DNA of 33,651 bases from Thermoplasmata archaeon (GCA_021827405.1 JAKAVY010000021.1:1-33651), one strand, 5' to 3'; counted from the stretch's first letter, positions 15,505 through 23,498 are shown. Numbers and translations are program-made. The notes: generated by a model not told the origin, from the letters alone.

Positions 15505-15759
15505 TCAGTCGTCCTCGGCGCTCAGGACCCGACCGCAGGCCGTGCAGGCCAGGGGCTTGGAGGAGAAATCGTACGGCGGATGGGGGACCCGGACCAGGGA
15601 CCGCTCCCCCTCCCCGGTCCCCGCCGCCGGCCCCACGTTCTTCGTGAGGGCGGCCCGGATCATCTCCGGGTCCGCCACGCAGCGCTGGCAGAGGTCGAAG
15701 GTGATCGGCGGGCCGGCCGGGGCCCCTTCCCCCGGAGGCTTCCACGCGTAGCGTCCCAC
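15505..15759 (-). CDS. Small zinc-ribbon protein (84 aa)
   Basis: The 84-residue product has two CxxC knuckles, C24-QR-C27 and C72-TA-C75, separated by about 45 residues, and an acidic C-terminus (SAEDD). This is typical of small archaeal zinc-ribbon proteins, often tied to transcription or translation, but no specific family was recognised. GTG 15759 is chosen because GGAGG stands 5 bases upstream and because the frame further upstream is low-complexity. It is the first gene of an operon with the TrmB-like regulator and diverges from the RadA-like gene. Confidence 0.65.
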   Translation of the reverse strand: MGRYAWKPPGEGAPAGPPITFDLCQRCVADPEMIRAALTKNVGPAAGTGEGERSLVRVPHPPYDFSSKPLACTACGRVLSAEDD

Positions 15760-15832
15760 CGGGCCTCCGTTTCCCTCCGGGGAAGCGCGGCCGCGCCCTT
15801 GAAGGCTTGCGCCCGGGGACCGGTTTCCCGGA

Positions 15833-15870
15833 GAGGATGAAACCCCTCCCCGGGAAGGGTGTTTCATCCC
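15833..15870. repeat. Inverted repeat in the gap before the RadA-like gene
   Basis: GGATGAAAC (15835-15843) is the exact complement of GTTTCATCC (15861-15869), with further partial pairing inside (CCC with GGG). It shares the sequence GAGGATGAAAC and GGGTGTTTC with the hairpin at 4201-4243, so the two are related copies. It lies between divergent genes, so here it cannot be a simple terminator. Confidence 0.55.
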
Positions 15871-15911
15871 CCGCTTCCCCCGTTCATGAGGGGGGGAGGG
15901 CTCCCCCGACC

Positions 15912-16763
15912 ATGGACGCCGTGGGGACCCCCGAGAGGACCGAGGCCCCCCCGGTCCCCCCCCGGGAACCTAGAGGACGCCCCCGGGGCCCGCGACCGGG
16001 GGCCCTCGCCTTCCGGACCGCGGCCTCCCTGGACCGTTCGCCCTCCTTGTCCCTCTTCCCCCCCGTCCCTTCCCTCTTTCCCTGGCTGGAACGGGCCTTC
16101 GCTCCCGGACGGGCCACGGCCCTGAACGGGACCCCTGACGCCGTGGGGGCCCTCCTCCCCCTCCTGCTGGCCGCCGCCCTCGCCCGGGGCCACCACGTGA
16201 GCCTGCGCCAGGGCTCCCTCCGGTTCTCCCCCTACGCCCTCGTGGAGGCGCTCCGTCGCCTGGGCCAGGACCCGGAAGAGGCCTTGGAGCGGCTCCACGT
16301 GGCCCGGGCCTTCACCGTCCACCAGCTGGTGAGCCTGGTGGAGTCCTGGGAGGATTCCTTCCCGGGGGGACGGGAGCCCCCCGGCCTTCTCGTGGTGAGC
16401 GACCTTCCCGCCCTCTTCGCGGACGAGGAGGTCCCGCTCCCGGAGCGGGAGGCGCTCTTCCGCCACGCCATCACCCGCCTGGGCCGGGTCCTCCGGGCCC
16501 TTCCCCGCCCCCTGCTCCTCAGCGGCCTGCCCCGGTCCCGGGAGCTCCCGCTCCCCTGGCACGAGGAGCTCTCTCTCGCTCCGGGCCCCCCGGGGAGCCT
16601 CCACCTCCGCCAGGTGCACTGGGGCCAGCCCCTGGAACTGGCCCTCCACCCGCCCCGGTATCTCCCCCTGGAACGTTTCGACCCGGATCCCGGCGTGACC
16701 GGGGTCCCCCGGATGGAGGTGCCGGCATGGGGCGGACCGTCCCCACCTACCGGGAAGCGCTAG
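15912..16763 (+). CDS. RadA/RecA-like protein without a P-loop, next to PolB2-type polymerase
   Basis: This protein of about 283 residues has a RecA-type core. A strand-loop-helix (ATALNGTPDAVGALLPLLLAAA, near 70-90) replaces Walker A and lacks GKT. It is followed by ARGHHVSLRQGSLRFSPYALVEALRRLG, a helix-loop resembling RadA/RadB (RLHVARAFTVHQLVSLVESWEDSF), a Walker B-like strand, LLVVSDLPALF, and LPRPLLLSGLPRS near the end of the core. It probably binds partners or DNA without normal ATP turnover. A Pro/Arg-rich tail precedes residue 40. The start is uncertain: ATG 15912 follows a weak TTCATGA at leaderless distance, while ATG 15837 lies inside the inverted repeat. Its 3' end overlaps the next ORF by 37 bases, and the polymerase gene follows, so a common function with the polymerase is likely. 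Confidence 0.65.
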   Translation: MDAVGTPERTEAPPVPPREPRGRPRGPRPGALAFRTAASLDRSPSLSLFPPVPSLFPWLERAFAPGRATALNGTPDAVGALLPLLLAAALARGHHVSLRQGSLRFSPYALVEALRRLGQDPEEALERLHVARAFTVHQLVSLVESWEDSFPGGREPPGLLVVSDLPALFADEEVPLPEREALFRHAITRLGRVLRALPRPLLLSGLPRSRELPLPWHEELSLAPGPPGSLHLRQVHWGQPLELALHPPRYLPLERFDPDPGVTGVPRMEVPAWGGPSPPTGKR

Positions 16764-16972
16764 AGGAACGGCTGGCCCGTTGGGAACGGGAGTTCGGCCG
16801 GGGGCTCACCGACCCCAAGGACCGGGAAGGCTTCGAACGGCTCCTTCGCGGGGCGCGCCGGTGCGTGGGCCCGGCCACCCTCCTCAGCACCGGGGACCTG
16901 CTGGAACGGATCGTGCTCTCGGTCCTTTTGGACCTCTACCGGGAGGGCGAGGACCCCGCCCCTTCCCGCTGA
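16727..16972 (+). CDS. Small helical protein between RadA-like gene and polymerase
   Basis: The 81-residue protein appears entirely helical and charged: YREALEERLARWEREFGRG, DREGFERLLRGARRCVG, and TGDLLERIVLSVLLDLYREGE. It overlaps the RadA-like gene by 37 bases and ends 11 bases before the polymerase ATG, so translation is probably coupled. Its G/C-ending codon use matches the neighbours. No family was recognised. Its position suggests a linker or adaptor subunit for the RadA-like protein and the polymerase. Confidence 0.6.
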   Translation: MGRTVPTYREALEERLARWEREFGRGLTDPKDREGFERLLRGARRCVGPATLLSTGDLLERIVLSVLLDLYREGEDPAPSR

Positions 16973-16983
16973 AAGGACCGGCC

Positions 16984-19284
16984 ATGCCCCGGGGATGGCT
17001 CCTGGAGGCCCACTCCTCCCGGGAGGGGGAGTCCGTGGTCCTCTGGCTCAAGGAGGAGGGCTCCGGGCGCATCCACCGCCGGGAGGTCCCCTGGGCCCCT
17101 CCCTTCTACGTGACCGGCCCGCCCGAGGCGCTGCGGAAGCTGGGCCAGGACCTCGCGGAGGACCCCCGGGCCCGGGAGGTCCGCGCCGAGGCGATCGCGA
17201 CCAGCCTCCTGGAGGCCCCGGGGACGCTCACCCCGGCGCTCGCCGTGGTCCCGGCCCGCCACGGGTTGCGGACGGCCCTGGCCGAGGCCCTCGACGCGGC
17301 CGGCAGCTACACCACCTTCCGGTTCTACGACGTGGACCTGAGCGCCCCCCAGACCTACCTGCTGGAGCGGGACCTCTACCCGTTCGCCCCCGTGACCTTC
17401 CACGGGAACGACGTGGGGGCCCGGGAACCCCCGGAGACGCTGGAGTACGCCCTTCCCCCCCTCCCCGGCCGGGAACTGGAGGTCCTCCTGCGATCCCCGT
17501 CCCCCGGACGCCGGCCCCGGATGGACGAGCCGGTCCGGGCGGTCCGCCTGGGGTCCACGCTCCTTCAGGAAGGGGACGAAAGGGCCACCCTCCTTGCCCT
17601 CCAGGAGGAGCTCCACCGGCAGGACCCGGAGATCCTCTTCACCCACGGCGGGGACGCCTTCGACCTCCCCCAGCTCTACGGGAGGGCCCGGGCCCTGGGG
17701 CTCACCGAGGAGACGTACTTCCTGGGCCGGGAGCCCCAGCCCTTCGCCCTGGGAAGGCCGGCCCGCCGGTTCACCAGCTACGGCCGAATCTACCACACCC
17801 CCCCGGCCTCGCGGCTCGCCGGCCGCTTCCACCTGGACGTGGACGAGCGGTTCGTGGAGGACGTGGGGCTCCGGGGATACGTGGACGTCGCCCGGCTCTC
17901 CCGCCTGGGCCTCCAGACCGTGGCCCGCCAGTCCCCGGGGACCGCCTTCTCCGCCATGGAGATCGCCCGGGCCCGGCAGATGGGCGTCCACGTCCCGTGG
18001 AAGAAGAACCTCCCGGAGCGGGAGAAGACCGCCGGCCAGCTCCTCGCCGCGGACCGGGGCGGGTTCATCCTCACCCCTCCCGTGGGCGTCCACGAACGGA
18101 TCGACGAGTTCGACTTCTCCTCCCTCTTCCCCTCCCTCATGGTCCGGCACAACCTCTCCTTCGAGACGCTGGACTGCCCCTGCTGCCCGGAGAGCCCCCG
18201 GGTGGCCCCGGGCCTGGGGTACCGCTCCTGCACCCTCCGGGAGGGCCTCGTCCCCCGGACCCTCCGGCCCCTCCTGGAGCGGCGGCTCTACTACAAGGCG
18301 CGCAAGGGGGAGACCACCGGGGGGCTCCGGGAGCGCTACGACGAGCTGGGGAAGGCCTGGAAGTGGGTCCTGGTGACGAGCTTCGGCTACCAGGGGTACC
18401 GGAACGCCCGCTTCGGCTCCATCGAGTGCCACGAGGCCATCAACGCCTACGCCCGGGAGACCCTGGTGGAACTGGCCCGGGCCGTGCGCACGTCCGGGGG
18501 GGAGATCCTCCATGGGATCGTGGACTCCCTCTGGGTCCGTTCCCCGCCGGGAAAGGAGCCCGCCCCCTGGGCCCGGGAACTGGGGGAACGCCAGGGGCTT
18601 CCCTTGAGCTACGAGGGACGCTACCGCTGGATCGTCTTCCTCCCCCACCACGGCCACGGCCTGGGGGTCCCCCAGCGCTACTACGGCGTCTACGAGGGCG
18701 GGGAGATGAAGCTCCGGGGGATCGAGCTCCGCCGCTCGGACGCCTGCCCCTTCGTGAAGGAGGTCCAGCGGGAGGTGCTCGCCCTCCTCGCCGAGGCGCC
18801 CGGGACCCGGGCCTTCCGGGAGGCGGTCCCCCGGGCCCTGGCGTTGGGGGCCCGGCACGCTCGGGCCCTCCGGGAGGGCTCCGTCCCCCCCCGCGAGCTC
18901 CTGCTCCCCCGGCGGGCCGGCCATGACCTAAAGGAGTATGCGGTCTTCTCCGAGACGGTCTCCGCCCTCCGGCAGCTCAAGCGCCTGGGGGCCCCCCGGG
19001 GCGCCGGGGAGGCGGTCCGTTACCTCCTCCAGGACCGCCACGCCCGGGACTGGGAGCGGCGGGTGGTGGTGGAGGAACGGCTCCGGGGGGACGAGGCCTA
19101 CGACCGGGAGGCCTACGGAGACCTGCTCGCCCGGAGCTTCGAGACCCTCTTCCTCCCCTTCGGGTATACCCTGGGGAAGGTCCGGGAGGCCTGGGGATGG
19201 CCATCCCCCCGACCCCCCAAGAGGTCCCCGCCCCATTCTCCCGAGCGGCTGGAGCAACGGCGCCTTCCGGGCCTCCTCGGCTGA
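16984..19284 (+). CDS. Family B DNA polymerase, PolB2-like, exonuclease-dead and palm-altered
   Basis: The 766-residue protein follows archaeal family B order. The exonuclease region lacks the acidic DxE of Exo I (AVRLGST near 186-192) but keeps FDLP with Asp227 (Exo II). Motif A, DFSSLFPS, begins at Asp377. A Cys cluster, DCPCC...YRSC, follows near 398-415. Motif B is K460-WVLVTSFGYQG, with the usual Asn-Ser-x-Tyr changed to V-T-S-F. It continues YRNARFGSIECHEAI, a PolB2-like signature. Motif C is HGIVDS at 510-515, so the first Asp of DTD is Ile512, but Asp514 remains. The two metal-binding Asp equivalents (377, 514) are thus kept, so weak or specialised synthesis is possible. Archaeal PolB2 enzymes were first called inactivated, and crenarchaeal Dpo2 was later reported as a damage-induced translesion enzyme. 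ATG 16984 follows AAAGGA by six bases. Confidence 0.85.
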   Translation: MPRGWLLEAHSSREGESVVLWLKEEGSGRIHRREVPWAPPFYVTGPPEALRKLGQDLAEDPRAREVRAEAIATSLLEAPGTLTPALAVVPARHGLRTALAEALDAAGSYTTFRFYDVDLSAPQTYLLERDLYPFAPVTFHGNDVGAREPPETLEYALPPLPGRELEVLLRSPSPGRRPRMDEPVRAVRLGSTLLQEGDERATLLALQEELHRQDPEILFTHGGDAFDLPQLYGRARALGLTEETYFLGREPQPFALGRPARRFTSYGRIYHTPPASRLAGRFHLDVDERFVEDVGLRGYVDVARLSRLGLQTVARQSPGTAFSAMEIARARQMGVHVPWKKNLPEREKTAGQLLAADRGGFILTPPVGVHERIDEFDFSSLFPSLMVRHNLSFETLDCPCCPESPRVAPGLGYRSCTLREGLVPRTLRPLLERRLYYKARKGETTGGLRERYDELGKAWKWVLVTSFGYQGYRNARFGSIECHEAINAYARETLVELARAVRTSGGEILHGIVDSLWVRSPPGKEPAPWARELGERQGLPLSYEGRYRWIVFLPHHGHGLGVPQRYYGVYEGGEMKLRGIELRRSDACPFVKEVQREVLALLAEAPGTRAFREAVPRALALGARHARALREGSVPPRELLLPRRAGHDLKEYAVFSETVSALRQLKRLGAPRGAGEAVRYLLQDRHARDWERRVVVEERLRGDEAYDREAYGDLLARSFETLFLPFGYTLGKVREAWGWPSPRPPKRSPPHSPERLEQRRLPGLLG

Positions 19285-19332
19285 GGGAAGGCCGCGCGCC
19301 CCGGGCCGGGAGCGACGGCGAGGAGGACCGGC

Positions 19333-20175
19333 CTACCGGACCGGTAGCCTCCGGCGAGGCCGCGACACCGCAGGCCCCGGACCCCCGCCCGGGACCGGCT
19401 CCGCCAGGCGTTCCATGGCCATCTCACAGTATGGCCGGGAGACGTCCACCCCCAGGCCCCGCCGGCCGAGGTCCCGGCAGGCCACCAAAGTGGTCCCCGA
19501 CCCCAGGAACGGGTCGAGGACGGTGTCCCCCACGTAGCTGAAGAGCTTGATGCAGCGGCGCGGCAGCTCCACCGGGAAGGGGGCCGGATGGCCCCGTCGC
19601 CGGCTCTCCCCGGAGAAGGTCCAGACCCCGTTGGTCCAGTCGATGAACTCCTGGCGGGAGATGTCCGAGACCCCCCGGGAGCGCTTCTCCCAGCGCTCCT
19701 TGTAGAGGAGCAGGACCATCTCCACGGGCGCGATCACGTGGGGGGCCGAGGCGCTCATCCAGGACCCCCAGGCGGTCCGGCGCGAGATGTTCTGCTCGTT
19801 CCAGACCACGGTGGAGAAGTAGTGCCAGCCCGCCCGACGCGCCCGCTCCACCACGTCCGCGTAGAGGCTCCGGTGCCCGCCCTTGTTCTTGTCCAGCGGC
19901 ACGTTCACGCAGGCGCGGCCGTCCGGCCTCGCGAGCTCCCAGCAACGCCTCAGCCAGGCCTCGGTGAAGTCCAGGTACTCCGGGTACGGCCGGTCGTCCG
20001 GGGAGCTGGTGTACGGCATGTCCACCCCGTACGGGGGGGAGGTCACCACCAGGTCGATGCTCCCCGGCCGCAACGGAAGCTGGAGGAAGTCCCCCTGCAA
20101 CACCGTGAGGCCCCGTTGGTCTAAGAGGGGCCGCGCTGGCGGCGACCACAACGCCTCCGGCTCTGCCATCACCAT
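19333..20175 (-). CDS. Beta-class DNA methyltransferase (TSPPY type), no partner nuclease seen
   Basis: The 280-residue enzyme should methylate an exocyclic amino group in DNA using S-adenosylmethionine. The catalytic motif IV is T45-S-P-P-Y49, and the SAM-binding motif I, DPFLGSGTTLVAC, lies near 220-232. The catalytic motif first and the SAM motif last define the beta class. TSPPY favours N4-cytosine, but N6-adenine cannot be excluded. VIAPVEMVLLLYKE is in the middle. No restriction endonuclease flanks it, so it may be an orphan regulatory methylase; the recognition site cannot be told. ATG 20175 and ATG 20169 are both possible starts; GGAG lies about 10 bases before the first. It is convergent with the polymerase gene and divergent from the PHP gene. 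Confidence 0.88.
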   Translation of the reverse strand: MVMAEPEALWSPPARPLLDQRGLTVLQGDFLQLPLRPGSIDLVVTSPPYGVDMPYTSSPDDRPYPEYLDFTEAWLRRCWELARPDGRACVNVPLDKNKGGHRSLYADVVERARRAGWHYFSTVVWNEQNISRRTAWGSWMSASAPHVIAPVEMVLLLYKERWEKRSRGVSDISRQEFIDWTNGVWTFSGESRRRGHPAPFPVELPRRCIKLFSYVGDTVLDPFLGSGTTLVACRDLGRRGLGVDVSRPYCEMAMERLAEPVPGGGPGPAVSRPRRRLPVR

Positions 20176-20254
20176 GGACCCGGTCTCCGGGGAGGCAGCA
20201 CGGGAACGGTCAAAAACCGATGGGTCCCGCCCCTCACGGCGGGAGCGACCAACC

Positions 20255-20260
20255 CTTACC
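20255..20260 (+). promoter_or_regulatory. TATA-like element before the PHP gene
   Basis: CTTACC is centred about 27 bases before ATG 20285, which has no Shine-Dalgarno. Its distance matches the other leaderless genes of this window, though the sequence itself is weak. Confidence 0.3.
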
Positions 20261-20284
20261 TCCCCCCGTGGCCTGGTCCCCCCC

Positions 20285-21034
20285 ATGCGACCTTCCCGAC
20301 GAGCGATCCGGACCCCTGACCCGACCCGCCGTCCTTCCCGGCCCCGAGGGGGGGAGACGGACCGCGGGACCGACTGGAGGACCTTCGACTTCCATGCCCA
20401 CACCTACCTCACCGACGGCGACCAGTCCGCCACGAGCATGTGGTGGGAGGCCCACCGCCTCCGCCACCGGGCGCAGGCCCTCACGGACCATGTGGGCCTG
20501 GAGGACCCGGCCCCGCTGCTCCGGAGGCTGCGCCAGGAGGCCCGGGCCTTCGAAGGCACCCCTCTCATCACCCTGGTGGGGGTGGAGATCACGGAGGTCC
20601 CTCCCCGGCGCATCGCCTCCGCGGTACGGGCCGCCCGCCGGGCCGGGGCGGAGATCGTGGTCGTCCACGGGGAGACCTTGGCCGAGCGGGTCCCCCCCGG
20701 GACCAACCGCGCCGCCCTCGAGATCAACGACGTGGACGTGCTCGCCCACCCCGGGATCCTCCGGCCAGAGGAGGCGGAGCTCGCCCGGCAGCACGACGTG
20801 GCCCTGGAGCTCTCGCCCCGCCGGGGCCACTCCCTGGGGAACGGCCGGGTGGCCCTCGAGGCCCTTAAGGCCCGGGCCCCCCTGGTGGTGGACTCGGACG
20901 CCCACCGACAGGAGGACCTGTTCTCCTTCGAGGGCGCCGAGCTCGTCGCCCGGGGCGCGGGACTGCCCGACTCCGAGCTCTCCCGGGTCCTCCAGGAGAC
21001 CCCGCAACGGATCGTGCGCCGCTGCGGGAAGTGA
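20285..21034 (+). CDS. PHP-domain phosphoesterase
   Basis: The roughly 249-residue protein has the four PHP metal-binding blocks: H37-A-H39 in DFHAHTYLTDG, TDH (67-69), GVEIT near 100, and HGE, AHPG and DSDAH further on. Such single-domain archaeal PHP proteins hydrolyse phosphomonoesters (histidinol-phosphate phosphatase type) or have other nuclease or phosphatase roles; the substrate cannot be fixed here, and no histidine-synthesis gene is nearby. The first 30 residues are basic and low-complexity, so the true start could be somewhat later, but no other start codon fits. ATG 20285 lies 27 bases after a TATA-like CTTACC. The gene is convergent with the metallopeptidase gene, 54 bases apart. 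Confidence 0.85.
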   Translation: MRPSRRAIRTPDPTRRPSRPRGGETDRGTDWRTFDFHAHTYLTDGDQSATSMWWEAHRLRHRAQALTDHVGLEDPAPLLRRLRQEARAFEGTPLITLVGVEITEVPPRRIASAVRAARRAGAEIVVVHGETLAERVPPGTNRAALEINDVDVLAHPGILRPEEAELARQHDVALELSPRRGHSLGNGRVALEALKARAPLVVDSDAHRQEDLFSFEGAELVARGAGLPDSELSRVLQETPQRIVRRCGK

Positions 21035-21088
21035 CCCGGCCACCGCCGGGGAGCCCGGAGGAAAGGGCGGCCGGGGGCGGACGGCCCC

Positions 21089-22651
21089 TTACGCCGCCGC
21101 GCCCCCGGAGCGGATGACCACCGCCGCCCGGAACGCGTCCGCGCCGAAGCGCTCGCCCGTGAGGGCCTCGAGCCGGGGGATCCAGTCGAACCGGGAGCCG
21201 GGGGCGAACCACTCCCGGGCGAGGTACGGTCCCACCCGCCGGTTCGGCCACAAGGGCTCCCCGAAGCGCTGGCGCAGGAGCCTCGCGAGCTGGTGGTGGA
21301 AGAGCTTGGCGAAGAGGTAGTTCGGGCCGTAGACCGGGGTGTCGATCCAGAACGGGTCGACGAAGGAGAGGGGCGGATATTCGTCGTAGCCGAAGAGCGA
21401 CCTCTCCTGCCGCTGGAAGGCGGGCATGGGGTCCCTCCCCGGGTGCCGGTAGAGCGCCTGCTCCAGGGCGATCCAGTTCACCAGGGAGCCCGTCCCCCAG
21501 AGCTCCCGCGCCCGGTGTTGGGCGACGAAGGCCGCGGCCTCCGGCGCCGGGACCCCCATGTCCCGGGTGAGCCAGGTCCTTGTGGAGGCGATCTCCTCGA
21601 AGAGGGACCCGATGCCCTCGTGGAACCCGCCGAACTCCGGGACGTTCTCGTGCCAGCGCAAGAGGTGACGGGGGGCGCGGATGCCCGCGGAGTGGACCGC
21701 GTGCCCCACCTCGTGGAAGAGGACCATGTACGCCGTCCACCCGCCGGTGGGGTGGACCAGGATCCGGACGTCCCGGGGAGGGTCCGGGGCGAGGGTGAGA
21801 CCGCCGGCCGGCAGGTCGTGGAAGACCACCTTGAACGGCCGGGGTCCCAACCGGAACCCCCACTGCCGGACGGCGCGCAGGACCCGGGGGAACATGCCCG
21901 AGCTCGGGAACCTTCGTCGGGGCAGGGGAGCCTCCCGGCCCTCCGCGTAACGCACATCCCACGGGAACCACCCGTCCCCTCCGGCGGCCGAGCGCAGAGA
22001 CCGTACCCGGGCGCGCAGGAGGGCCTTGGCCCCGCGGATCGTCTCCGCTCCCAGGGCCTCCAGGCGCGCCGGGGAGATCCCCGAGAAGCCCAAGCGCATC
22101 GCCGGGAAGGAGGCGTAGCCCAGGGCCCTCGCCCGCTCGTTCCGTAGCTCCAAGAGCGTGGAGAGGGAACTCTCCAGCGCCGTGTGCAGCGGCTCCAGGG
22201 CGTAGTAGGCCTGCCGCCGGTGCGCGGGCACAGGGTCCTCCCGGAGGACCCGGCCCAGCACGGCCCGGTTCACCGACCGACCCTTCCAGCGGGGACGGAA
22301 GGAGACCACCGGTCCCTCCATCTCGCTGCGGAGCTTGACCACCGCCGGGTGTTGCTCCACCTGGGTGTCCAGAAGGACGCGCTCCAAGAGCTCGAGCCGC
22401 CGGTGGAACGGACCGGGCCAACCCTGTCCCAACGCGGTCCGGGTCCAGGGGAGGAGCCCGTCCGCAGAGAGCAGGGCGCGGCGTTTCAACTGCCAGGGCC
22501 CGGACCCCCGCCGGGACCGCCCGGATTGGAGGTCCCAGTCCGCCACCAGGATCGCCCGGTCCAGGACCTCCAGCCGGGCGTCGAGGTCAAGGAGGAATCG
22601 GATGCCCTCCCGGCGGTCCCGGGGGTCCGGCGGGGAAAGGCCTTGGGACAT
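21089..22651 (-). CDS. Zinc metallopeptidase of the M2/M3 type
   Basis: The 520-residue protein has an HEVGH zinc motif at 313-317 (FHEVGHAVHS) and GFHEGIGSLFEE at 342-353, whose Glu345 is placed like the third zinc ligand of M2/M3 zincins; the GFHE-IG pattern is closest to M2 (ACE-like) enzymes. The long helical N-terminal half and a C-terminal YDEYPPL...VYGPNYLFAKLFHHQL also fit this mostly helical, deep-cleft fold. It probably degrades peptides in the cytoplasm, since there is no signal peptide. A frame upstream of ATG 22651 is open but low-complexity; Gly/Ala-rich SD-like GAGGG stretches precede 22651. Exact family (M2, M3 or a related clan MA group) is uncertain. Confidence 0.82.
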   Translation of the reverse strand: MSQGLSPPDPRDRREGIRFLLDLDARLEVLDRAILVADWDLQSGRSRRGSGPWQLKRRALLSADGLLPWTRTALGQGWPGPFHRRLELLERVLLDTQVEQHPAVVKLRSEMEGPVVSFRPRWKGRSVNRAVLGRVLREDPVPAHRRQAYYALEPLHTALESSLSTLLELRNERARALGYASFPAMRLGFSGISPARLEALGAETIRGAKALLRARVRSLRSAAGGDGWFPWDVRYAEGREAPLPRRRFPSSGMFPRVLRAVRQWGFRLGPRPFKVVFHDLPAGGLTLAPDPPRDVRILVHPTGGWTAYMVLFHEVGHAVHSAGIRAPRHLLRWHENVPEFGGFHEGIGSLFEEIASTRTWLTRDMGVPAPEAAAFVAQHRARELWGTGSLVNWIALEQALYRHPGRDPMPAFQRQERSLFGYDEYPPLSFVDPFWIDTPVYGPNYLFAKLFHHQLARLLRQRFGEPLWPNRRVGPYLAREWFAPGSRFDWIPRLEALTGERFGADAFRAAVVIRSGGAAA

Positions 22652-22873
22652 CCTCAGGCCCTCCCTCTCCAGGCCCTCCGGAGATCCGCGTCCGGCTCCC
22701 CCTGCCACGCTCCCCGTCCACGACCCGATCCCCCCGGGCCCCGGCACGGGTCCCGTGGGTGGGGTAGGGCCCTCGCGAAGGCAGACCGATCAGCCCCACG
22801 CCGCGCTTCCCTCCCTCTCCCCGGATCTCCGCCCGGGTAGGGAAGGGGACGGGGGGTCAACGCGTCGAGCCTC

Positions 22874-23350
22874 TCAGGCCGGGGCGGCGGGGGGGGTACG
22901 GAGGGTCCGGCGCGTGGAGACCAGGGCGATGGCGTAGAACACGAGGGCCGCCACGAACCCCCCCACCATCAGGAGCAGCGCGGTGTTCCTCTGGTAGGTG
23001 ACGAAGAGGAACCGGTACCCGCCCAGGGCGGCCACGGCCACGAAGACGAGCCCCAGCAACGTCTCCACCCCCAGGCCGACCCGGCGCGCCGAAAAGGCGA
23101 GGACCACCGCCACGAGCCCGAGGAGGAGGATCAGGACGGCCAGGGCGATGTGGGCCAGGACGGCCCCGTTCCCCTGCCCCATGAGGTATTGGGAGACGGA
23201 GAGGGGGGAACTCGGATAGCTCACCTCGGCCACGGCGTAAGCCCCCAAGATGAGTTGGAGGACCAGCAGGCCCAAGGTCGCATGCAGGGTGGTGGAAAGA
23301 CGGTGCAGGGTCGTCTCCCGGGCCGGGCCGGCGGAGGAGGAGCCGCTCAT
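22874..23350 (-). CDS. Four-helix membrane protein
   Basis: The 158-residue protein has four hydrophobic helices: HATLGLLVLQLILGAYAVAE (about 20-39), a helix with VLAHIALAVLILLLGLVAVVLAF (about 63-85), LGLVFVAVAALGGYRFLF (about 95-112) and ALLLMVGGFVAALVFYAIALV (about 120-140), with a basic C-terminus. His residues in helix 1 (TLHATLG) and helix 2 (LAHIAL) could ligate haem, so a small cytochrome-type protein is conceivable, but this is a guess. ATG 23350 is about 27 bases from a TATA-like element, so it is probably leaderless. It lies 222 bases upstream of the peptidase on the same strand. Confidence 0.7.
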   Translation of the reverse strand: MSGSSSAGPARETTLHRLSTTLHATLGLLVLQLILGAYAVAEVSYPSSPLSVSQYLMGQGNGAVLAHIALAVLILLLGLVAVVLAFSARRVGLGVETLLGLVFVAVAALGGYRFLFVTYQRNTALLLMVGGFVAALVFYAIALVSTRRTLRTPPAAPA

Positions 23351-23373
23351 GCCGCTCGAAGGGGCGCCGGGAG

Positions 23374-23380
23374 GAATAAG
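23374..23380 (-). promoter_or_regulatory. TATA-like element of the four-helix membrane protein
   Basis: On the minus strand this site reads CTTATTC and is centred about 27 bases before ATG 23350, fitting leaderless transcription. Confidence 0.45.
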
Positions 23381-23462
23381 CCTGCACGGGCCCCGGTCAC
23401 GGGACCGGGCGACCTTAGACGACGCGGGGACCGTCGGTGAGCCCTGGCGTCCCACCCACAGG

Positions 23463-23469
23463 CTATAAG
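23463..23469 (+). promoter_or_regulatory. TATA box of the MFS exporter
   Basis: CTATAAG is centred about 33 bases before GTG 23499, giving a very short leader of about six bases. It is one of the best matches to an archaeal TATA box in the window. Confidence 0.5.
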
Positions 23470-23498
23470 AGCCGCCCTTTCCCGCAGGCCGGTCCGGA

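Noticed and set aside
15836-15872. CRISPR-like repeat
   Set aside because: The GGATGAAAC / GTTTCATCC element is a single hairpin here and has only one related copy 11.6 kb away, without regular spacing or spacers.
16936-18924. Open frames of about 650 codons on both strands over the polymerase gene
   Set aside because: They lack any motif and have shadow-type composition. The frame with DFSSLFPS, the Cys cluster and HGIVDS is the true gene.
20865-22421. Long open frame on the minus strand (over 500 codons) overlapping the peptidase
   Set aside because: It is rich in Gly, Pro, Arg and Ala with no fold signature and lies in another frame over the metallopeptidase, which has clear HEVGH and GFHEGIG motifs. 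Such shadow frames are expected in DNA this rich in GC.
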